Shown one piece after another: positions 34,273 to 45,974 of a stretch of DNA of 64,000 bases (its first letter is position 1; the number at the start of each line of letters is the position of its first letter). The translations under genes and the position numbers were made by a program. A model generated the notes under the pieces. It had not been told where the DNA came from, did no database searches, and saw only the letters and a list, made by a program, of their open reading frames with translations. The DNA is from Cephalopachus bancanus (taxonomy: Eukaryota > Chordata > Mammalia > Primates > Tarsiidae): contig JAPVLO010000007.1 in assembly GCA_027257055.1 (NCBI GenBank), forward strand, positions 7,068,001 to 7,132,000. Direction: 5' to 3'.

Positions 34273-34450
34273 AATATTCCATGCTCATGGACTAGAAGAA
34301 TTAATATTTTACAATGATAATGCTATCCAAGGCAATTTACAGATTCAATGCAATCCCTATCAAAATACCAATGGTATTCTTCATAGAAATAGAAAAAAAT
34401 TTCTAAAATACATATGGAACCATAAAAGACCAAGACAATAGCCAAGACAG

Positions 34451-36059
34451 TTGAAAGGATGTCTGGAACACCTGTCCCGGAGTTTCTCCAGGGCTACTTG
34501 CCCTGGGCTGGATCCTGCCTGGTTTTCCCTGGGTCACACCTGGATTTCCCAGGAGCCAAGCTCTGGAGTATAAAAATACCTCTAGGTTCAAGACGGCAAA
34601 ACGTTTCATGAAGATGTACCCTTTAATTCATTGCAGTGCAACTTTGAAGATCACATGCCTTCCTGGTGGCCATGAGGAGAGAGGCTTGGGGTTGGTGGGT
34701 GATGCTGTCCATGAGCATGAGGGAGGGCACAAACATGGCCCTGGGCTAGGAGACTGTGATGTACCATCTTGGGGTGATTGAGCAGTGCCCTGGGACAGAG
34801 CTCTGGGAAATACAGACTTCAGAGCAAACGGAGTGGGTTGAGAGATGGCTCTGCACACACATAGCTTATGGTGAGATTTGAGGTAACGTGAGGGCTTTAG
34901 AGTCAAGGGAGATGCGTCGCATAGGTCCTAGAAGACAGCAGGGACCATGCCACTGATGGTAGCTGAACAGAGGAGGAAACCCATGGCAAGAATGTTAATT
35001 ACAATAATAATCCAGCTAGAATAGTGACTGTTCAGGGCAGTATTTTTTGCTTCTCTCCTGTGGTTCTCACTGGCATAGGAAAATCTTCTAAATTATATTT
35101 TCCTTTGGGGCTTGCTGGAAGAATGGTCTCCGGGTCTCTCCATATTGATGCACTCAGTCTTGTTAAAGACACAGAAGCCCAGCAAGGACTCTGAAGTAGC
35201 AATGTACACCCACTTGTGTGGTGCCATTCTGGCATAGATCCCAGGTCTCCTGCTTCATCAGTAAAAGTAGGGCCGCATGTTTTCCTCCCAACCACATGGA
35301 TGTTTGTTTTCATGGACCAGTGGTGTTTCAGTTATTTCTTTACTTCGGTGAACAGAGCCACAAGACTTCTCCTGTGGTCTCACACGTGACCAGCACATAG
35401 CCACATCCAGCAGAAGGGTGAGAGGCCCAGTCTGGGGGGCTGGGGCTTAGTGGGCCATGCATCAAACTTATGTCTGGGCCTCCTTCATGTCCTGGCTCTT
35501 GTTTCCTTTCTGTGCCCTTCCTTTCTCACCCACTGCAAATATGTCTACTTCTGCCCAAGTTTAGGGACCTTGGTGAGCCCCTGAAACCTTTTCTGAGCAG
35601 GAAGAAACTTGAGTAAATAAGTAACAATGATGATTTGATGACTGTATGATTGTCCGTTTGTAGGGGACTGTTCTGTGCCAGGGACTTGGGGCTGGGGCTG
35701 CCTCACATACTCTCTCCCCTCCACCCTTGCCACCCCTCATCTGGACCAGATCTCCTCAAAGAAAGGGTTGACCCCATGTCTGGGAATGTATAGGGACATC
35801 TTGACACACTGGGGAGCTAGAAAACACTTTCAAAGACCCTGGGGTCCTGGCCTGAGGGTGCAGGAGCCAACCTGGAGAGAGAGCATCCTCCTGACCTAAA
35901 TGAGGCCACTGGATCATCTAGAATGACAGAAACACATCAAGTTTAGAAAAGACCATGTGTTCGTTATGGGAAAAAAAACTTTCAAATTGCTTGGACATCA
36001 ATTCATTATTATGCAAATAGATGGAAGGGGGAAAAAACACTGATCCTGTCTTTCCTATG
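34451..36059. other. Low-repeat stretch; one putative duplicated module
   Basis: No gene supported. On the minus strand near 35040-34925 a frame reads a hydrophobic segment (WIIIVINILAMGFLL) with a stop soon after. 35540-35720 resembles modules at 43.3, 49.8, 51.9 and 59.7 kb. A TATAAAAA at 34570 has no associated promoter or exon that I can support. Confidence 0.45.
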
Positions 36060-36072
36060 AAAATCGTATTTT

Positions 36073-36326
36073 GGCTGGGCTCGGTGGCTCAGTCTGTAAT
36101 CCCAGCACTTTGGGAGGCCGAGGTGAGTGGATTGGCGAGACCTCATCTCTACAAAAAATCAAAAATTAGCCAGGCGTGGTGGCTCGCGCCTGTAGTACCG
36201 GCTACTTGGAAGGCTGAGGCGGAAGGATCACCGGAGCCCAGCAGGTCGAGGCTGCGGTGGCCGGGAGTGGCCACTGCACTCCAGTCTGGGTGACAGAGTA
36301 AGACTCCAACTCAAAAAAAAAAAAAA
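36073..36326 (+). mobile_element. Alu: Alu with ~40-bp left-arm deletion
   Basis: Left arm passes from GAGTGGATTGG straight to CGAGACCTC, so the B-box region of the internal Pol III promoter is lost. Imperfect flanking repeat (AAATCGTATT / AGAATCATATT). Confidence 0.9.
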
Positions 36327-36880
36327 GAATCATATTCCAGGTCGACCAAATATTGATGAGGAAAAGTTCTTACTATTCTTATTAGTGGAAGAATTCTGGC
36401 TTTTAAATACCGAAGGAAAGGTACAAATAGAAAATGGCCAGTTTGCAATGTCTGGTGAAATGAAGGATCCAGGCAATATTCCTAAGACTGTTCACACTCA
36501 GAGGGGAAAGGTGGATGGTGGAATTCACAGTGGAAGAGCCAAGGACACTCACAAAAGCCATAGACCAGAACGAGATACAAACGATGTCATCCTCCCTGTC
36601 CAGGGGTGGGAGGCAACCGGGTACATGCCTGATTTACCTCAGGTCATCCACAAAAAAAAAAAAATCAAACTTGGTACCAGTCAAGACCAGGTCCCAGTAA
36701 ATACAGGGGCCTGGAACAGTTAACCCATATTTGGGATGCTCTGCAACATGAAGAGTGTCTAATTCTTCAAATCAATGGCACGCCAGAAACAAAACAAAAC
36801 AGCACAAAAGCCCAAACAACTAACAAGGAAGCCAACAAACAGCAATGAGAAAGGAACAAACTGTTTAATTAAAGAGACTT
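36327..36880. other. No gene seen
   Basis: A 112-codon open frame (36385-36723) has no recognisable domain, crosses a 12-A run and is not supported as a gene. Confidence 0.45.
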
Positions 36881-37430
36881 TTCAGAAATGTATAATCCAA
36901 CATAAATGTTCGGGTCTTGTTTCGAAATGAGTTTGAACAAATCAATTGCCAGGAGACATTTATGAGATTGTCAAGAAGCTATGAAAGCCAAACTGGTTAT
37001 TAGAGGATATTAAGTATTCATGCCAGTTTTGTTAGGTGTGACGATGATAGAGATTTTTGTTAAAGTATTTAAGAAGTCATTTTCTGGAAGATCTCTCTCC
37101 CTCTCTCAATAATGATATAATTATGTATTATTTATAATTATTACTATAGAATTATTAATCATTAATTATATAAAATATGATTATATGTTATAAAATATTA
37201 TGTTATATGTTATGATATAATATATATAATTATTTACATGTAAAGTCATACAATGTCTGAAATTTACTTTAAGATATTTTAAGAAAAAAAGTGTTATGGG
37301 AAAAAAAAAAAGTGTTATGGGTGGGATGGTATTAAACCAGATTGGCCAAATGTTGAAACCGTTAGATTTTGGGAAGGATACATGGAGGTTTATTTTCCTA
37401 TTCTTTTTTACTTCTGTGAGGCTTAACCAT
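36881..37430 (+). mobile_element. Old interspersed repeat with AT-rich insert
   Basis: TATTAAGTATTCATG, TTTTGTTAGGTGTGACGATG and, after the AT-rich array, TGTCTGAAATTTACTTTAAG and ACATGGAGGTTTATTTTCC keep the order of a common old mammalian repeat whose family name I cannot give with certainty. 37108-37245 is a TATAATTA-type simple repeat. AAAAGTGTTATGGG is tandemly doubled at 37286-37322. Confidence 0.5.
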
Positions 37431-38741
37431 TCCCCTGAGAAACAGGAAGATTTAGACTGGGTGCTTTTCTTGGAGACACTGAGAATACTGAATGGGCTCG
37501 CGTTTTCCTCTAGCGGCGGCTGGAAAGATGCAGCCCAAATTCTGGAGACTTGGATTTCAATATTTTAGAAGAAATGCGCCAGATGGCCGGCAGAGGGCGC
37601 TATCTGGAACTACTCGAGAGGAGATTCTTTGGATTACTCTTTCAAAAGTCGTGGCCACTTTCCAAAATCACGCAAACCTTGTGTTTTAACCGTGACATGG
37701 TGATTCCACACGAATGGCTCACTCAGGAATGCTTGCTTTACAAAGCAAAACATGTATATTTGAATATTCAATCGTTGAAGGTAAACAATACACCAAGTTT
37801 GCACCCAACTTCATACCACCCCCAGGGCCAGCCAAGTCCCCCGAGGTGGGAGGGTGACCCTCAGACAGCAGTAGGAGCTCAGAGCCCTCTGCAAGTATCC
37901 CTGGGGAGTCTCTGTCGCCCTCTGAGAGGAGAAAGGAGCCTGGGAAAAAATTGCTGACGTGGAGTGGGATTGTAAACCCATCTTGCCCTCCAGAACACCC
38001 ACGCTGAAGGCGGGAGTCACTCTCTATGTCTGTTGGAGTGCACAGGTGCATGGGAGGTCCCACCCAGGCAGCCCCAAGCAGCACCGCCTCCAGCTGCTGT
38101 CTGCCTGGGCCACCCCAGGGGGGCACACGTCCTCTGCAGGAGGAGGTCCTGGGATCCCTGACATGTCCCTCCCTGCAGTGGTTGCCTGCATGCAGCAAGG
38201 TTAAGGGCTGCAACCCCCATTGCAGGGGAAAAGTACTCTTATGGGTACTGAGTTGTGTAACTCAGTATTTCCCGAGCTGGCATTTTCAGATCCAGTGGGG
38301 GACATGGGGGTGTGTTCAAGGTGGAAAGGGCATAGAAAATGTTCCTTTTTGCAATTTGCAATGAAAAATGTAAAACAGCAGCAACAACACAAAAACAGTT
38401 TTAGCAGCCTCGTGATAAACCCCACTGTGGCAGTGCTAATGTACAATTGAAAGAGACTCTTGTAGGCCAGAATTTCAAACTGGCGGTCCTGGAAGGTTTT
38501 GGAGGAGTCTTGTGGCACTTGTTCCCTTTAAAATGTACCTCACTCAGAGAAACAACAGAAGTGATCAGGGGTCCCCTTCCTAAAACAGCAGGTCTCAACA
38601 ATGGGCACTCAAAACATATTAAGGACCCTAAAGAACTTTGGTTATGCGGGAGAAACACACATATGCTTATATATCATGGACAGATGGAGATGCATATTGT
38701 ATTGGAAATCAAAACTTACTAATTTAAAAGTACTTTTGTGT
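37431..38741. other. Low-repeat stretch, no gene supported
   Basis: Has a CpG-bearing part at 37490-37620 with a CTCF-like motif. Open frames on both strands (up to 164 codons) have no domain. 38600-38740 may be an old DNA-transposon fragment. Confidence 0.45.
37584..37602 (+). promoter_or_regulatory. CTCF-like motif
   Basis: TGGCCGGCAGAGGGCGCTA matches the CTCF long consensus in forward orientation with two clear deviations. It is the only forward motif among the four seen. Confidence 0.55.
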
Positions 38742-38887
38742 TCTTTTAAAATGTGTCTTGTGGGCTCTCACTAGACAGTGACTCTGCCCAGAACCTTGAC
38801 CTAGAACCATGAGAAATAAATTTCTGTTGTTTATAAGCCGCCTAGGCTATCGTATTCTGTTACAGCAGCCTGAATAGAATAAGACAT
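38742..38887 (+). mobile_element. MLT1: MLT1/MST-type LTR 3' end
   Basis: CCATGAGAAATAAATTTCTG, TTATAAGCCGCCTAGGC and TTACAGCAGCCTGAATAGA form the typical 3' end of a MaLR LTR. Confidence 0.75.
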
Positions 38888-39240
38888 ACATACCCTTATA
38901 GATCTTTCAAAAGGAAGGATAAACCAATAATGCTAAAAGTATTTCTATTTAATAGAAAGTGACAGGGACCAGGGCAGAAGGGACAGGATGGGAGCTAGAC
39001 TGATCACGGCATATCCTGGTAACAAGTATAAGACTCTAGATTCATGCAAACATGTTAACATCATTAGATAAAATTAGTTATTATATAAAATCAAAAATGA
39101 ATAAGTGGTAATAAAATTATACAAGTATGTATTAAAATTATATGTAAATAATATTTTTTAAAGCACTCTAATAATTGCAGTCAAACTGAAACAACTTAAC
39201 ACTATAACAAGTGGGTAGAACAGCAATACAGAGGAACTTC
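38888..39240. other. AT-rich, possible L1 3' trace
   Basis: GACAGGGACCAGGGCAGAAG and following AT-rich sequence might be an old L1 3' UTR. Not firm. Confidence 0.35.
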
Positions 39241-39252
39241 TGACTAACTTTT

Positions 39253-39550
<298 letters not shown>

Positions 39551-39558
39551 TGACTTTT

Positions 39559-41612
39559 AAACACAGTTATTTGACTGCATATTGCTAGCAAATTATACCA
39601 AAAAGGGGGGAAAAACCTTGGAAAAAATGTAAACTGATTTTAGTAGCATCAATCTTGCTGTTAGTGCTATATTTTTATTCTGAAAGTATTTTATGAATAT
39701 TGCAGAAGAAAGCAGTGGAATAATTACTTGGACATCGAGAGCTGGAACTTTTAGAATGAGGGAAAGAAGACACAGATGCAAGATCAATGAAGTTCAGGAA
39801 AATTCCAAGAAATCTGAATTTGATTAGAAATTCATTGTAAATTTAAGATGTATATGATCTTTAAAATATTTATATTTCTTAGTTCTAGCCACTGAAAAGA
39901 CCTAAAAACAATGGCCACTGCAGCAGCAATGAATACCACCAGCACAATGGTTGTGGTTTCTACTTCATTTTTTTTCCTGAAATAAACCAGAATTCCTAGG
40001 AAAAATAGCAGTCTATATATTCGAGGCAAGAAATGTCCTATATGATCCTGGAGCATGTTATTATAACAGAAAATGAGGATATGATCAAAACCTACTCAGG
40101 TAGTATCTAAAAGACCCATGGGCCAATTTGAATAAACTCCACCAAAGATGGGCTAATTTAAGCCTCAGTAACAATAATAACTACAAGGAATTGAAACACC
40201 AAAACAATGTGTAAATTTAAAAAGCATAATATTACTAAACAAAACCTAATTGATCATGTTTTAAGGACCCAACTCAATATTTTGAAAATTGGTTTTAAAA
40301 AAGAGAGAAAGGAACAGGCAATTCCCTGCCTTTTGTATTCAAACCATAACACAGAATAACCAAATAGTGAAGGGAAATCTTTCTTTATAAAGTGTTCCAG
40401 CTCCAAGCAATAAAGAAGACAACTTGAAGAAATTAAAATGTTACTATGTGGTAATCCCTAATAAAGTGACAGATTTAGGCAACAGTCATAGTGACTCCAA
40501 ACATCATAAAAGGAGAGACAGACATTATACACCTCTGATGGAAGCAGACAATTCCTTTTATGAAGTACTCTTGTTCCACACTTACTCTCTCCCCGCCCCC
40601 CCAAAAAACAAACTTGAACATTATCAAACAACTAGATCTAGCTATCAGTTTACAGAACTATAGAAATGCAATGAACAGAGGAATATGTTTAAAAACAACA
40701 CAGGGATGCAGTTAGTCAAATACAGATTGTGGGAAACTTTCCAGACAAATGAATTGATTTTGTTAATAAATATTGTGAACACATGTAAACCTGAAAGTGC
40801 CAGTCCTTCAAGATGGGTCCTGAGTGGCTCATTGGAACCACATTTAAAATGCAGCCAAGCACCATTTGCTGACTGGAGGTCACACACACTGAGTTTCCAT
40901 AAAACCCACACACATCTTGTGCAACACTGAGACTTTTAGAGCTCAGCGGAACCAGGCAATCGGAGTTCATCTGCCTCAGCCAATCAGGGCTCAGTTGTAT
41001 CAACCAGTTAGAGATCTGCTATAGCCACTCATCAGGCTAAGTAAGTTTGAATCTTGCATTTGCTCGTAATGGATCTGATTGGGAACTTGGGTGGGAATTT
41101 TCTCTGTAAAGACCAAACGTTTGTTTTCCCTTTGTTCTCTGGAAGGTATCTTTATTTCACACCTAAGATTGTATTTCCTCAGTTTGCAAACTGTTCACTG
41201 GAGTAGTCTCTTTGCTCCAAATTCCAAACAAAAGAGAACTTTTGTTTGCAATATATGACTACAAGTTGTTGATTACAAATTAGGAGACAGTAGAGACATA
41301 TCAGCCAATTAGGATGAAATCCTACTCAAGTCCTGTATTGAATAAACAACTGCTTAAAAACTCAGTTGAGGCCAACACAGGAATGCAACATTAACTGGAC
41401 ATTGATGAGATTAAGGGACTACTGACTATGTTAAGATTGAAGCTTCTGGTCCTCAAAAAGGGTGTCCGTACAACTTATAGATATTTTGGAGAAGAGGGGT
41501 GCTGCTAATGATTATGCCAGGACAATATGCATAAAGTTGCAGGCCAGATCTTCTGAGAACTAGAGTCTTTGTGTGAAGAGGGGGTAAGTACATTCTTTAG
41601 CTAGGTGTGAGG
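39559..41612. other. AT-rich stretch, no gene supported; LTR-like part
   Basis: On the minus strand 40000-39880 encodes a hydrophobic run (TTTIVLVVFIAAAVAIVF) with no recognisable family. 40930-41060 has repeated CCAAT-like units about 20-24 bp apart (AGCCAATCAGGGCTCAG, AACCAGTTAGAGATCTG) and AATAAA at 41340, as in an ERV LTR. Boundaries cannot be set. Confidence 0.35.
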
Positions 41613-41870
41613 TGTTGTGGAAGGCAGAACAATACCCCCTCACCAAAAAAAAGTCCATGTCCTAATTCCTGAAAACTTTGAGTATGTTAGGTTAGAGACT
41701 GCAAATAATGTAGCCTCATTAAAGGAGTGACAGTCCATCACTTTTACTGTATTCTGTTGACCGGAAGCAAGACCCAGGTTCTCCCAAAGTCAAGGAAAGA
41801 CTACACGAGGCATAACATCAAGGGACAGAGATCATGGGGCCATCTTGGCATTCTGCCAATCACACTGATT
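41613..41870 (+). mobile_element. MaLR-related fragments
   Basis: GTTGTGGAAGGCAGAACAATACC and GTCCATGTCCTAATTCCTG resemble an MLT1 start. ACTGTATTCTGTTGACCGGAAGCAAG and CATGGGGCCATCTTGGC follow as a second old dispersed fragment. Confidence 0.5.
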
Positions 41871-41984
41871 GATTAGGGATATGTGTCTGACAAGAGGGAG
41901 GTAGGAGTGACTTGTTTTGCACATTTCGCTCTGGAATTGTACTTCTTGACCCAGGCTATTAATTAAAATCATGAGTTTGTTAAA

Positions 41985-42278
41985 TTTTTTTTTTTTTTTG
42001 AGTTGGAGTCTCACTCTGTCGCCCAGGCTGGAGGGCAGTGGCACGCTCCCAGCCACCACAGCCTCAACCTGCTGGGCTCCAGCGATCCTTCCGCCTCAGC
42101 CTTCCGAGTAGCTGGAACTACAGGTGCACGCTACCACGCCCGGCTAATATTTTGATTTATTGTAGAGATGAGGTCTCGCCAAGTTGCCCAGGCAGGTCTT
42201 GAACCCGCAGGCTCAGGCAATCCACTCACCTCAGCCTCCCAAAGGCGTGGGATTACAGGCTGAGCCACCGAGCCCGAC
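41985..42278 (-). mobile_element. Alu: Full-length lineage-specific Alu
   Basis: Antisense, long form (CAAGTTGCCCAGG), ends GAGCCACCGAGCCCGAC. TSD unclear in T-rich flanks. Confidence 0.93.
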
Positions 42279-42898
42279 TTCGTTTATTTTTTTAAAGAAC
42301 GCAGACACCCAGTTAACACCAGAACAATTACATTAGAATTCCTAGGCAGGGGCTGTGAATATCAGTATATTTTTAAAGCACTACCTGCACATATCCTATA
42401 ATTTTGAGACACCACAAAGTTTGCATTGTTATTTTCTTGAGGAAAGAACTGTTGTTTGTCTCCCAGAGGCTGGAACACAGCCGGGGGGTGGTGGGCATTC
42501 AGGCCCAAATGGCATCTAAGCTGGTGGAGTGGAGGAGAAAGAAAAGAAAGAGGTACAATAACAGAAATGACAACACTGGTGGATGACTAATCAGGAAAGG
42601 CTGTGCTCCTGATTGGCTGTTTTTCTCTTCATTTGTGGACACAGACTCCTGCAGTGAGACCAGCCCCCTGCTAGGAAGCTCACTATAGGGTTTCCCCAAA
42701 GGCCTCCAGAGTCTTTCTAAAGGAGTTAGAGAAAACCTGCCAGGAACTCCCAGAGGCCTGAGCCACAGGGCCAAGGTGGAATGCAAGCATTAGCGTTCTT
42801 AGAATTGTTTTTGTTGGACTTTAAGTTTTAAGAGAATTTAATCTTTTACTCTCTATTACAGACATACTACTTTTAGTACAAAAAGTGATATATAGAAA
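42279..42898. other. No gene supported
   Basis: On the minus strand 42595-42500 encodes a leucine/phenylalanine-rich stretch (VLSFLLLYLFLFFLL) without a recognisable family. See the module finding. Confidence 0.4.
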
Positions 42899-43107
<209 letters not shown>

Positions 43108-43199
43108 TTTATATATATATAGATGCATATGATATTCATGTATTACATATTTTTAAATTCAAGAACTTTGAGGTAGACAATTCAAGTCTGTCCTGTAGT

Positions 43200-43690
43200 T
43201 TTGCATAAGCCCAGAACATGGCCAAGCACCTCAGGGATAACCACATGTGAGCAGCTTTCGAGAGGATGCTTGGAACCCACGTGAGGCCCAGCCCTCTCAT
43301 GCACTCCAGGCTACAGGGTGGGTGTTCTGGGCCCCAGCCTCACCTGGCCCATACTGTCCTGACCCTGACTTGTACTAGCTCACTCTCCCCAGAGCTCTGC
43401 CATGCTGTCTGATTTCCACCCTATTGTGTACCTCTGAACACTCTCTGAATGAAATGCAAAACCACAGGACAGACTTGAATTGTGTGATTTGATTACATCC
43501 CAGCTTGCATTTAGATAGGGGCCATTATGTGCCAGGGACCACAGGGGTCTTCACTGGTTCCTGTTATTAATATCTCTTCACCAGTAACAGCAGTATTTCT
43601 CTTATTTGATAGAGGACACAGAGGTCCAGAAAGGTCCATTAATATATGCAAATGACACACCTGTGCTGGGAACAATTTGATCAGGCCTGA
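43200..43690. repeat. Putative duplicated module, ends in antisense MIR
   Basis: CCCCAGCCTCACC ... CTGACCC ... GCTCTGCCATG ... GTACCTCTGAA aligns by eye with 49.84-49.94 kb. The MIR-like end (ATTATGTGCCAGGGACC, ATAGAGGACACAGAGGTCC) starts near 43500. Similarity is low enough that chance or separate MIR insertions cannot be excluded. Confidence 0.4.
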
Positions 43691-44370
43691 CCAGACAGGA
43701 GTGCGGGGGGAACAGAAGGGCATCACTAACTTTGAAAGACCACAGGCAGCTGAGAGCTCATGCTTGGGGTCAGGAACCTGCCATAAGAGGGGCAGCTGAT
43801 GGATCATAAGCACTGACAAGACTCAAAGGAGGGAGAAGACAGAAGGATGTCATGTCCACAAACTCTGGTCTAAGTGGACACATGCTATCCTGCCTGTTAG
43901 GACCAGGGTAGGGTGAAGGTGCAGCCTTGGACAAATAGGTGGGGAAACAACAACAATAATAATAATACAAAAAAAGCAAGGATGCTGATCTGGGGAGGTT
44001 GTACTTCTAAGCTTTCATCTGTTTGCTTGTTTAGCTTGTATCTGACTTGACTCTCATATCTTAGTATTTTTATATAAGAGTCTGTAGACTCTTAAAAATG
44101 CACCATCTAGTCATTCTACAAGAAAAAATTTAAAACTTATACTTAGTAATAAAATACCAGTCTTTCACTGCAGTGTAAAAACACAATGGGAAGACTACTT
44201 TTAGTCTAAAATTTTAGAGTATAGAAATTACTTGAGAGTTTAGAGTTTCTGCAAGTCCCTTACAAGTCTTCTTGAAAGCCCGGGAGGCTGCCCCTCCTCT
44301 GAGGGAGGCTGAGGGGGCCATGCGGGAACCTCAGCATGTCAAGTTTTCTTGCTTTCTCTTAAAAAGACAT
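43691..44370. other. No gene seen
   Basis: Unique-looking sequence with no supported exon. Confidence 0.45.
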
Positions 44371-44383
44371 TCACAATTTTTCT

Positions 44384-44666
44384 TTCTTTCTTTCTTTTTT
44401 TTTTTGAGTTGGAGTCTCTGTCACCCAGACTAGAGTGCAATGGCCTCTCCCGGTCACTGCAACCTCGGCCTGCTGGGTTCCGCCTCAGCCTTCCAAGTAG
44501 CCAGAATTACAGACACACGCTACCATGCCCGGCTGAATTTTTGATTTGTTGTAGAGATGAGGTCTCACCAAATTGTCCAAGTGGGTCTTGAACCCTCAGG
44601 CTCAGGCAATTCACTCACCTCAGCATCCCAAAGCGCGGGATTACAGGCTGAGCCACCGAGTTCGGC
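44384..44666 (-). mobile_element. Alu: Lineage-specific Alu
   Basis: Tail (TTTC)n. The start is shortened (GAGTCTCTGTCACC) and a few bases are lost at GGGTTCCGCC. TSD TCACAATTTTTCT / TCACAAAATTTTTCT. Confidence 0.92.
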
Positions 44667-45134
44667 TCACAAAATTTTTCTTAAAAGTGCCTTCAGATTT
44701 TTACAACTGCATTTGTTTTAACATAGTAAGTATCAGCTTTCTATACAGTGGAAAAGAAGGGCAGCGTAGCCATGTCTAGTGGTTAAGTTCCTCTGTCTTC
44801 CTGGCAATTTGGGGTTCTCTCTCTGGTAATGTTCTTTGTTCTGAAGTTTATAGTGTCTGATATTAATACAATCACTCTTGCTCTCTTAGGATCAGTGTTC
44901 CCATGGTATATCTTTTCCATTCTTTTATTTTTAATATCTTTACAGTTGAAGTTAATTTCTTGTACAGACTATAATTGGGTCTTGCTTTTTATGCAGTCTA
45001 TTATAGTTGCTTCTTAGTTGGAGTGTTAGGTTATTAATGTCATTGTCATTGTGGTTGGATTTAAGTCTCTTATCTTTTAAAAAATGTTCTGTTTGTTTCA
45101 TCTCTTTTTAAAATGTATTTTAAAAATCTTTTTC

Positions 45135-45438
45135 AGCCGGGCTCAGTGGCTCAGCCTATAATCCCATGCCTTGGGAGGCTGAGGTGAGTGGATTGCCTGA
45201 GCCTGCGGGTTCGAGACCCGCCTGGGCAACTTGGTGAGACCTCATCTCTATAATAAACCAAAAAATTAGCCAGGTGTGGTAACGTGCACCTGTAGTTCCA
45301 GCTACTTGGAAGGCTGAGGCGGAAGAATCACCGGAGCCCAGCATGTCGAGGTTGCGGTGGTAGGGAGCGGCCATTGCACTCCAGTCTGGGCGACAGAGTG
45401 AGACTCCAACTCAAAAAAAATAAAATAAAAAATAAAAA
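45135..45438 (+). mobile_element. Alu: Alu in antisense L1
   Basis: Long form (GGGCAACTTGGTGAG), A-rich tail with TAAAA units. AAAAATCTTTT on both sides. Confidence 0.93.
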
Positions 45439-45974
45439 TAAAAATCTTTTCCTGTCTTTCTTTGGGTAAGCTTAGCATTTAAAAAAATTTGTTGTAGTTC
45501 CTCTGTGAAGTCATCAATTACATCTCATTGTTTCAACTTGCAGTAGTTACCCTAGGGTTTACAATGTATGTATTTAACTTACTATGCTCTACTTTCAAAG
45601 AATACCATACCATATCACAGAAAGGGTAAAATTCTTACAATTTTATATGTACATTTCCTTCCTCCCATTTTTTTGTGGTGCTTTTGTCATACATTTTATT
45701 TCTATATATGTTATAAGCCATACAAATATTTGCTTTAGACAGTCAAATATTTTCAGATTTTTAATCTTTTAGAGATAACTTTTCTGTTTATTATATCATT
45801 TAAGATGATCTCCATTTGTTTGTGTGGATATGGATTTCTAACTTGTGTCACTTTCCTTCTTCCTGAAGAACATTACTATTTCTCTAGTGCAGGATACAGG
45901 TGACATTTTCCCTAAACGTTTGCTTTTCTGAAAATGTCTCTATTTCATGTTCATTGTTGAAAGATATTTTTACT

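Larger units (their letters stand above)
32961..34450 (+). pseudogene. L1 ORF2: L1 ORF2 reverse transcriptase region, broken
   Basis: Reverse transcriptase portion of an L1 ORF2 on the plus strand. The frame at 33682-33993 encodes the catalytic-motif region, where the usual Asp-Asp pair is kept in [14 protein letters not shown]. It is preceded by the [20 protein letters not shown] segment. L1 ORF2 normally nicks DNA and reverse-transcribes its own RNA. Here an Alu (33211-33480), a CA array (33003-33056), a small inverted L1 end (34152-34272) and frameshifts break it, and it stops near 34450. Not functional. Confidence 0.85.

Noticed and set aside
34560..34600. TATAAAAA box considered as a promoter
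   Set aside because: No initiator, CpG island or downstream exon seen. Such boxes are common by chance in AT-rich DNA.
36385..36723. 112-codon open frame
   Set aside because: No start context, no recognisable domain, crosses a poly-A run. Length is within chance expectation for 64 kb.
37719..38213. 164-codon minus-strand open frame in GC-richer DNA
   Set aside because: No family motif or exon boundary. GC-rich sequence has few stops.
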